Assembly (NCBI GenBank): GCA_001430745.1
Contig: KQ482063.1
Coordinates: 136,485-160,532, forward strand
Reading direction: 5' to 3'
Length of the DNA stretch: 24,048 nt
Origin: Auxenochlorella pyrenoidosa
Taxonomy: Eukaryota > Chlorophyta > Trebouxiophyceae > Chlorellales > Chlorellaceae
Shown here: positions 17,040-24,048 of the stretch, one piece after another
Layout: each line of letters starts with the position of its first letter
Position numbering within the stretch: the first letter of the stretch is position 1
Position numbers and translations under genes: made by a program
The notes under the pieces: model-generated
What the model was told of the DNA's origin: nothing
The model's input: the letters and a program-made list of their open reading frames with translations, nothing else
Database searches by the model: none

Positions 17040-17460
17040 GCGGTGGCGGCGTGAGCCCAGGCAAGCATGGGGCCTGGGGGACAGCTGGGCTATGGATTGT
17101 AGGGTTGTAGCGCTTTGCTGCCAGCCTTTCAGACCCCGGCTAAGGCTGAGCTGTGCGGGCCCGCATGTCAGCAAGTGCCCAGCTGCTCAGCCTCCCTGGC
17201 TGCCCACCATACCTGCCTGGCCTGCAGCGCAACCCTGGGCACCCTTATCCGGGCCGCTGCCAACCCGAGGCACGCCGCCGGTGATGCTGCAGCATGGAGG
17301 GTCTACACTGCGCCCTGCGCCCCAGCCTGCGAGCGCTGCCGCCTGCCCCACCCATGTCAGCGCAGGCAGCCAGCCTCCGTCCCACGCATCCCCTCAAATC
17401 ACTCTGTCCCCTGGCTGTGCCTCCCTGCCTGTATCCATGTATTCCAGTGTACTGTACAAT
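17040..17460 (+). other. 3' flank of array-2 copy 3, homologous to the copy 2 3' UTR
   Basis: Blocks such as GCTTTGCTGCCAGCCT and AAGTGCCCAGC.GCTCAGCC match the copy 2 3' UTR at 15060-15210. The canonical TGTAA of copy 2 is not kept here. Only TGTAT and TGTAC variants occur near 17430-17455. Confidence 0.5.
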
Positions 17461-17469
17461 GTGGCATTG

Positions 17470-18480
17470 TTTGTCGAGGAGAGTGCAGCCCTGCTGTTCC
17501 CGTCTACCCAACCAGCTGCCGGCGGGCGCCCCTGCCACATGCAACACCCAGCTCATCGGCGCAATCTAGGGAAGGATGAGTGCACGGCCAGCAGTGCACA
17601 GGCACATGCGCCCATGCAGCTGAGCGTGGCGTCATGCGTGGCTTCAGCTGCCTGTGGCCATGCTTCCGCGGGTGGCAGCTGACAGTCAGGGCGGTGGCCT
17701 GCTGTCACTGCACATGTCCAATCTACATGGCACGCAGTTGCAGCACTCGCAGAGAGTGCACACATAGTGAGCGGCCACAGAGCCACCCACATTCAGAGCA
17801 GGCGGGCGCGCTTGTATGGACATGCCGCAGCAGGGCAAAGGAAGGGTGTCGACTAATGATGCGGCCGGGGCCAGTAAGGCATGCCATGAACATGTACTGA
17901 GGGCACAACATCCCAAGGTTCCTCCGCATCCAGTGGGGCTGGCTGTGCGCAGCTCTTGTTGAGTTAATGCCGAGCGTTTACACTCATCAGATGTTTAAAA
18001 GGCAGCTGTCAGAAAGAAGGCATTCTGCAAGCAGCCGACGCCAGGGCTGCATCAGAGAGGATGTCAGGAGAAGGGGCAGCCGGAAAGGTAGGCTGCCGGG
18101 ACAACAGGTATCGGTAGTGGTCTGGGTTGTGTTTGGTTGGAACAGGGGCCGGTGTTGAGCCAGGGACAGAATGGAGAGGCACCAGGAGGATACAAGCAAG
18201 CAGGGCCGATAGCCAGGGTAGGTCAGTACCTCGCTCTGGCACGACAGGTTGGCAGGGCGGGATGCAGTGGTTTCAGGACGGAAGCGACGTGTGTGTGCAG
18301 AGGAACAAGGCGCTCCCACCGCTGCTGGCAACATGGGGGATCGAGAGCTAGAGGTCAACATGCAGGTTGCGGTAGCTAGGGGGGCTAAAATAAGCTAAAA
18401 GACATGTGGAAGCAGACGGCTGGTTGTGGATACTAGCTAGCTGGGGGTGACATGCAGCGGCGGAAGAGGGGTTGGGAATG
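17470..18480. other. Intergenic stretch with no supported gene
   Basis: This region lies between array 2 and the 3' end of the minus-strand gene. It has frames on both strands but no recognisable domain, paralog, consistent splice pattern or RNA gene. GC content is somewhat lower than in the neighbouring genes. Confidence 0.4.
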
Positions 18481-18483
18481 CTG

Positions 18484-18488
18484 TTACA
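18484..18488 (-). terminator. Poly(A) signal TGTAA of the minus-strand gene ending at 18575
   Basis: The minus strand reads TGTAA 87 nt after the TAG stop codon at 18575-18577. This gives a short 3' UTR and supports the minus-strand gene model. Confidence 0.55.
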
Positions 18489-18574
18489 AGCGCACGGGGG
18501 GCCACAGAGCCGGGCTGCTGCCTCGAGCGGTGCTGGGTCTGGAAGGTCAAGCGGCAGGTGTGCGAGGAGCGAGG

Positions 18575-19862
18575 CTATGCAGGGAAGCTGGCCAAGAAGG
18601 TCCGCGCTGCCCTCAGCTGCTCCAGCTCGCAGGCGGGCATGTCTGCCTGCAGTGTGTGCAGGCCTGCGGCAAAGACCGCCAGGTTGTAGCGGTGGGCCGG
18701 GCTGCAGGGAGGGCGACAGGAGGGCGGGAAGGGGGGCGGGCTCATTGGGCCAGACGTGGCGACGCTTTGCACGAGCAGCAATAACGCTGCGCGGGAGGGG
18801 GCGACTAGGTAGACGCGTTGGGTGACTGGAACTTTGGCTGGCGAGTGTCAGGTGGCCACACACGGTGTATCGACTTGGGTTCAGCAAGCAGAGGGCGCCG
18901 ACTGCATGGGTTTGCAGCAGCTTCCATGCCTCCACTACATAACTCCAGTACAATGGCGCCCGGCACCCCCGCCCCACCGTGCGCACCTGGCGCGCTCGGT
19001 CGCTGCCGCCTTTGCTGCAGGCAATGCCACGCTGAAATGGGGCCAGCCCGAGGCCGGCACAGGTCCCAGCGTCGCAAGCGCTTGCATGGTCTGCGCGGGC
19101 GGCAGCGCCTGCAGGGCAATCAGCAGCGCATCTGCCGTGCGCAGCGCTGCAAGCCGCTCAGCTGCTTGGGCTGCCAGGCGCTGGCTGCCAGACTGCGGTG
19201 CATAGCCTGCATGCTGCTGTGGTGTGACAGATCGTGGAGACAGGCTGGGGCTCTTCGCCGGCGGTGTGGCTCCTGACTGCTCGTGTCCAGCCAGGCTCGA
19301 CAGCTGCTGGGATGGTGCAGCAGAAGCTGCCGCCGCCACGGCAGCCAGCACATTGTAGCGGCTGTCAGCAGTGCTGCTGCCCGTGCTGCTGCTGGGGCGG
19401 CTGCACTGATAGGGCTGGAAAGCGCAGCTGCGGGCGCGCCGGGACACGTGCGCACGTGCCGGTCCTGGTGGCGCGTCGTGAGGGCTGGCGGCGGTGGGGA
19501 GCGCCTGCGGCGCGCTCGCAGCGCGCCGCAGCCCAGGTCCCTGCCCCAAGGCCTGGAGCTGGATGTCGATTTCCTGCAGGGCAGGGGCAAACCATGGAAG
19601 TCAGGGCAGGCGTATGGCCCCGTTTCCTGCCAGCCGCCCGGCCACCGGCCACCACCCCCCGCCGCTGCCCACCAGCGCCTGCGGGCTGCCCATCGCCAGA
19701 GGCAGCAAACAGCTAACAGTTCCCCTCGTCAACAACGGCAATCGGTAGGGCAGCAACACGGTTTGCCCGGAACAGCAGCGGCCGCACCTGGAGCAGCTGG
19801 CCACAGGGCTGTAAGCGCGGGGTCGTCATGGCGCGCCGCTGCTCAATGCTCCTTCTGAAGAT
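18575..19862 (-). CDS. Unrecognised gene, 3' exons: Ser/Pro-rich region and Ala/Leu-rich helical C-terminus
   Basis: Three minus-strand exons join in phase: 19862-19788 (IFRRSIEQRRAMTTPRLQPC... to GQLLQ), 19573-18987 (starting EIDIQLQALGQGPGLRRAAS) and 18701-18575 (SPAHRYNLAVFAAGLHTLQ... ending ARTFLASFPA, then TAG). Acceptors are clean (TTTCCAG, CCCTGCAG, CCCTGCAG) and donors are CAG|GTGCGG and CCAG|GTGCGC. The middle exon has a long Ser/Ala/Pro/Gln-rich, probably disordered region. A helical Ala/Leu-rich stretch follows (AAERLAALRTADALLIALQA, then PPAQTMQALATLGPVPASGW) and continues into the last exon. It resembles an alpha-helical repeat protein in composition, but I see no defined repeat or domain. 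The frame stays open upstream of 19862, so the first listed exon may be longer. 5' exons and start are unresolved. Confidence 0.55.
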
Positions 19863-19899
19863 CTGGAAAGCAGCTGGGGTGTTCAGGGCCTGCTTCGAC

Positions 19900-21310
19900 A
19901 AGCAGCCTGCTGGCCAACCGAACTGTGCGAGCTTGTGAGCTCTAGGGCCCTGTTGCCGTGCACGGGAGTGCTTGAGCCCAGTTATCAGAGGTTTCGAAGG
20001 TGACAGACGTCAAGTACAGGATGCTCGGGCATGCGGAAAAGACGCAGCTTTCGTGCAACTCCGGTCGGTCGGAGGAAACGGGGTCAGTCACTTGTCAGGC
20101 TGTGAATGCGCAATTTGCCTGAAGTTCGGCTGTCTCTTGATGCCGGAGCAGTGGGCAGACTCCATGCTGCCCGTGGAATTCAGCGGGCTGGTGCCCAGCT
20201 GCCTGGCTGGGCTGCCACCCGCCACCTCCGACGTCGTGGCCGGAGCTGCACCACTGGAGCGCCAGCTTGCTGTATGAGACCTGGGTTAGGTTTCAGCCCT
20301 TACAGGGCTTCTCTTGGGGTCTTGGCCGATCTTTTTCAGGACTGACAAGCACCTCTGGGACTACATGACTGCATGCAGGGCGGAAAATCGAATGCTTGCG
20401 CGCGCACCTGGCACCGCTGTCCCGCCACATGTGTTGCCACCTGCAGCCGTTGCTAGACGATCCCATCCAAAAGGGCACTCCAGCAGAGATCAGTGCGAGA
20501 AGAATGCATGTATCGGCAAGAGGCTGAGTCAGGCCCTGCGTGCCATCAAACCCTTGGCTAATGCCGGCTGCGCTGATACGTATGGTACACAAGCGCCCTC
20601 AGCAGGTGCAATCCTCGGGACCAGTGGCTGCCAACCTGCACATGCGCTGGGCAGCCTATCGCTGGGGCCCTCCCAGTGTCCTGCACACCACAGCAAGGCG
20701 ACCTGTCTATGCGGTGCATAGGGGCCACAAGCGCTGGCGCTCGCAACTTCCGGCTGCCGTGCTCGCAGCCTGCACGGCAGCGGTGCCACTCACGTGGCGC
20801 AAAAAAGGGCGTGGGGAAGCCTCAGGGTGATACCCTGGCCTAGAATGACTTACTGAATGACTGACTTCGATGCAAAGCTCTGGATGCAGCAGGCATCGCA
20901 TCTCATGCGAATGACCTGCGCTGGCCCAATGCTCGCAGGGCTCTGGATACCTTTTCAAGCGGTGATATTGTCCGGGATTGTATGCATACACTGTCACTGA
21001 ACACCCCATGGTGCGCCATGTGACTGTGCAGCAGTTGCATGGGGGCGCCAGCACAAGGGGAGGAGGGCGTGATTGAAAGTGCGCCGTCGCAGCAACGCTC
21101 CTGTTTGAAGCGCGCACAGCAGGGCCGCCGCATGCTCAAACAGCCAAACCGTGCACCTCAGTCCTGCGCCAGCAACTCCTGCAGTCCCGCGCATCGTGAC
21201 AGCGCTTCAGACGCTCCCACCAGCTCGACCCACCTGCTCTGGGCCTGCACCTGCCGCCGCCCCAACCCGCCTGCTGTAGCGCGTTTTGGCACCGACTGAT
21301 CATTCAGAAG
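19900..21310. other. Unresolved interval: probable 5' part of the minus-strand gene and 5' flank of the hydroxylase gene
   Basis: The minus-strand gene must begin to the right of 19862. A possible exon (minus 20592 to about 20433, starting MCTIRISAAGISQG and ending before a GCAG|GTGGCA donor) is only a guess. Plus-strand frames at 19972-20277 and 20314-20721 cannot be joined in phase and lack recognised domains. From about 20830 to 21316 I see only 5' flank of the hydroxylase gene. Confidence 0.3.
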
Positions 21311-21316
21311 CGCAGC

Positions 21317-23680
21317 ATGGGCAAAGCGGCCAGCCCTGCTGGCGCCGAGGCGCCAGCCCGCAAAGTGTTCAGCCGGGAGGAGGTCGCGGCGATGAGTGCA
21401 GCGGGCAAGCACGTCTACCTGTTCAAGGGAGGCGTGTATGACGTCAATCTGGATGAGCTGATGCACCCAGGAGGCCGTGAGGTGAGAGCGGCGGCAGCGA
21501 CAGCGCTGCCGCCTCGTGCAGCGAGCGCTGCCCCACCTGCCTGACAAGCAGGCTGCACACGCATGGGAGTCCTGGAAGCAGGGATGGAATACCAACTGCA
21601 AGCTCGTCTCACAGACGTTGCATGTACTGCCCCTAGATGGGCGCTGCAACCGGGACAGACTGGTGGTCCCGCCACCTCGCAGCGCCGGTCCACGCTGCTT
21701 CCTGCCCAGTAGCCCTGTTTGCTTTGCAAAAGCCGCGATGGATTGCTCTGGCCATGCTGTGGAAGTTCAGTGTTGCGTGTTGTCGTTGCCGCCGCCAAGC
21801 TTCCCCGGCAGTGCTCTGCTGCCCAGCTGAAGGCCGACCGCGGGGGCGCCTGCGCCCCCTCTCTGCCTGGCTAACGCCTGGTTTGCTGCTGCTGGGTGCT
21901 GGGCCGTGCAGCTTTTGGAGGAACACCGAGGGGAGGACATCACAGAGCTGTTCCAGGGGGGCGGCTCTGCCGACCACGCCCACTCCAGGGGCGCGCGCGC
22001 GCTGCTGGAGCGCTACTGTGTCGGCAGGTGGGCCGGGCAGCTTGTGCTGCTGCGGTGCGGAGTGGGCGGCGGGCAGGGCATGCAGCGGTGGCGCCTGTGT
22101 TTTCGACACAGTCGGCGGGTCGCCGCGCAGGTGGCTGCGCGAGCCGCCCCTGGGCGCCGCCGAGCTGCTCGGCCCGCGGCCCGGCCGCCCAGCCGCGTGC
22201 AGCACGCCGCCGCTGCAGACGCGCCCCTCACAGCTGCGAGGCCGCCGCCGCTGCGCCTTGGCCTGCATGCCCAGAGGATCCAAGCTGCCCCGGCCGCCCA
22301 CCCCCCCACCCACCCACGCACACAAACGCGACGGGCACGGGGGTGGGTGGTGGTGGGTGGGGGGGGGGGGGGCCCGCTGTTCGCACACACACACCACCAC
22401 CACCACCACAATCACAACCACACACACATGTGCGGCTGTGCAGGCTGGAGGGCCATGAGCAGGAGGAGCGCACAGACCTGTCCACCCTTGTCGACGAGAC
22501 CAAGCCGCTGCTGCCGCAGGTAGGTGGGGAGTAGCGGGGGCAAAAAACCCTTTGTTCGAGTAATGAAAGAAACAACTCTGTCGGTCCTTCTTCGTAAAGG
22601 CCCCGTTCTGCGGCTGTCCCGCGCTGCCGCTCCACGGCTTGCCCCCCGGGACGCATGGCAAGGGGCAGGCCGCTGCTGCCGCGAATGCAAGAGATCAGCG
22701 CCGCCGGCAGGGCTGTTCTCCACGCGCTGGCAGGGACAACCCCCCACCCCAGCCCGCCCGGCGCCTGATTCTCGCCTGCCCCGTGGCCATGCGGGTGCTC
22801 ACCCGCCTCCGGGCCCCCCCACCCACCCCCACCACGCCCTCCTTACTGCCCGCAGGTGGTGAAGCTGGACCCGAAGCTCTACATGGAGTGGGTGGAGGCC
22901 CCCTCCACGGGGCACCCCGTCATGTTTGCCAGCTCGCTGGTGGAGCGCATGACCTGCACCGAGTGGTGGGTCGCTTGGTGTCCGGACGCGCTTGGTGCCG
23001 CCCACTGCTTGAGCGCGACTCCCCGCTACGCCTGAGCAAACGCTGCTGGCCTCCAGCTGCCGCTGGTCCGCGTGGCCTGCAGCCTGCTGCATTGCCGCAG
23101 CTGCCCTGTGACCACCGCCCTCAGACATCTGCGCTGGTTCTCAATTTCCTTCTCAAATTCTCAATACTCTCTTTGCCCTGCCTCGTGCGCTGCTTTTTTG
23201 CAGGTACGTCGTGCCCCTGCTGTGGCTGCCCATCGCCGCCGCCTTCATGTGGCGCGGCGTGCTGGCGGGCCTGCCGCCCCTCCTGCTGCCGCTCACGCTG
23301 GCGATTGGTGTGCTGGTCTGGCAGCTGCTTGAGTACTCAATCCACAGGTGGGTCGTTCAAATCCGCCGCCCAAATAGTGCTGTGCCACCAGTCAAACCAT
23401 GCTGCCTGCGCCTATCTATGCTGGTTGTCTCCGGCCACGTCCGTGCTAGGCTGGCAGCCCGGCAGCTGTTGGGTGTGCGTAGCGTTTTCCCGCGGGCAAG
23501 CGTCGTTGGCTTGTGCACACACGGCGCAGCGTGGGCAATTGCGGCCCAGGTCGTCAGCCCGGCCGGGCGCTCTTGTCAGCTGCCCCCCCACACCCCATCC
23601 CCCACCCGACCCTCCAGGTGGCTGTTCCACTTTGAGCCCAAGTCGCCCAAGGGCATCGAGTGGCACTTCATGCTGCACGG
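21317..23680 (+). CDS. Fatty acid 2-hydroxylase with N-terminal cytochrome b5 domain (3' part beyond window)
   Basis: Six exons join in phase: 21317-21481, 21912-22027, 22444-22519, 22856-22965, 23204-23347 and 23618-23680, encoding about 225 residues. Residues 16-95 form a cytochrome b5 domain with HPGG at 50-53 and the second heme ligand in AHS (His79). A linker follows, then KLDPKLYMEWVEAPSTGHPV, typical of Scs7/FA2H. Exon 5 encodes a membrane pair (YVVPLLWLPIAAAFMW to LEYSIH). The hydroxylase His boxes begin with His203-xxxx-His208 (HRWLFH) and HFMLHG at 220-225. The remaining His boxes lie past the window end. Family role: ER enzyme adding a 2-hydroxyl group to acyl chains of sphingolipids, with b5 passing electrons to a di-iron centre. 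The fused b5 domain is as in fungi and animals; land-plant FAH proteins use separate b5. ATG 21317 begins the frame (GCAGCATGGGC). Confidence 0.92.
22340..22430. repeat. G-run plus (CA)n/(CAC)n tract in intron 2 of the hydroxylase gene
   Basis: GGGTGGGTGGTGGTGGGT-type sequence runs into 14 consecutive G (22359-22372). It is followed after about 11 nt by CA and CAC repeats up to the splice acceptor at 22443. The G-tract could form a quadruplex. The C/A-rich part may serve as a splice polypyrimidine-poor tail. Confidence 0.8.
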
Positions 23681-24017
23681 GTGAGGACCCCAGCGCCAGC
23701 CGGGCAGCAAGGCATGTCATGGCCCCCGCGAGTGGCAGGGCATCGCGCACCGGCCTGCCGCCCCGGGACGCGCGATTCTGGGGTTCAGAGTTTACAGGGG
23801 TGCCGGCCCTGCGGCGGGCAGCCGCCCCTGCGGTGTTGCGACTGGTCCCGCGCGCAGACGGCCCCCTCTCGGCTCCTCTCCGACGCCAGGCACCAGCCCA
23901 GGCGCTCGAGCTTGGTGCACTCGCCTCTTGCTGTGTACGGTCCCCACATAAAGACCATGCTGCCCCCCGCCCCCTAACCCCACCCTGTCGCCTGCAGACG
24001 AGCGTGACGAGGCGGGC

Positions 24018-24041
24018 GCACACACACACACACACAACACA
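24018..24041. repeat. (CA)n microsatellite in the last visible intron
   Basis: CACACACACACACACACA occurs near the right edge, inside the intron after exon 6 of the hydroxylase gene. No continuation of the His-box exon (GG|x CAC CAC pattern) is seen before the window ends. Confidence 0.7.
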
Positions 24042-24048
24042 CCAAACC

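Noticed and set aside
20314..20721. Plus-strand ORF at 20314-20721 behind a TTTTTCAG acceptor
   Set aside because: No upstream exon joins it in phase and no domain is recognised. It lies where the minus-strand gene's 5' exons are expected.
1..24048. CRISPR arrays, tRNA or rRNA genes, bacterial operons
   Set aside because: None seen. The spliced genes and chlorophyte-type poly(A) signals indicate eukaryotic nuclear DNA.

Overview
The window looks like nuclear DNA of a green alga, probably a Chlorella-like trebouxiophyte (taxonomic inference). It is very GC-rich. Genes are split by many short GT-AG introns, N-termini are Ala/Ser/Arg-rich and transit-peptide-like, and TGTAA (the chlorophyte poly(A) signal) lies downstream of several stop codons. 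Most long open frames are GC-driven shadows and are omitted.

Two conserved genes frame the window, both on the + strand. At the left edge is the 3' part of an AFG1/LACE1/ZapE-type ATPase gene (1-1502, four exons seen). At the right edge is the 5' part of a fatty acid 2-hydroxylase gene with an N-terminal cytochrome b5 domain (from 21317, six exons seen, running off the window).

Between them lie two tandem arrays of lineage-specific genes, divergently oriented around a spacer at about 11330-12130. Array 1 (about 1600-11330, minus strand) has three similar genes (A, B, C) for putative organelle-targeted multi-pass membrane proteins and a fourth degenerate unit (D). All units share a 5' splice donor. 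A, B and C share the ATG exon and the poly(A) signal. Array 2 (about 12100-17460, plus strand) has three similar three-exon genes. Each predicted protein has a transit-like N-terminus, a Pro-rich linker and a hydrophobic C-terminus, and each gene has the same palindromic GCTGACGTCAGC site about 125 bp upstream of its ATG. I recognise neither family, so their functions are unknown.

At 18575-19862 (minus strand) is the 3' part of an unrecognised gene with a Ser/Ala/Pro-rich region and an Ala/Leu-rich helical C-terminus. Its 5' exons are not resolved.

The most unusual feature is a set of foldbacks made from the array's own sequence. The 3' UTR of gene A holds a nearly perfect 117-bp inverted repeat (1784-1900 / 2027-2143). 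Unit D is built around a longer, more diverged foldback (about 10370-10806) made of two opposed copies of the family's C-terminal coding region. A third, 35-bp perfect palindrome (13470-13504) lies in a 3' UTR of array 2. Transcribed, the first two would give long hairpins matching neighbouring paralogs, the arrangement proposed for young miRNA or hairpin-siRNA genes born by inverted duplication. Small-RNA production is a hypothesis; the inverted repeats are visible directly.
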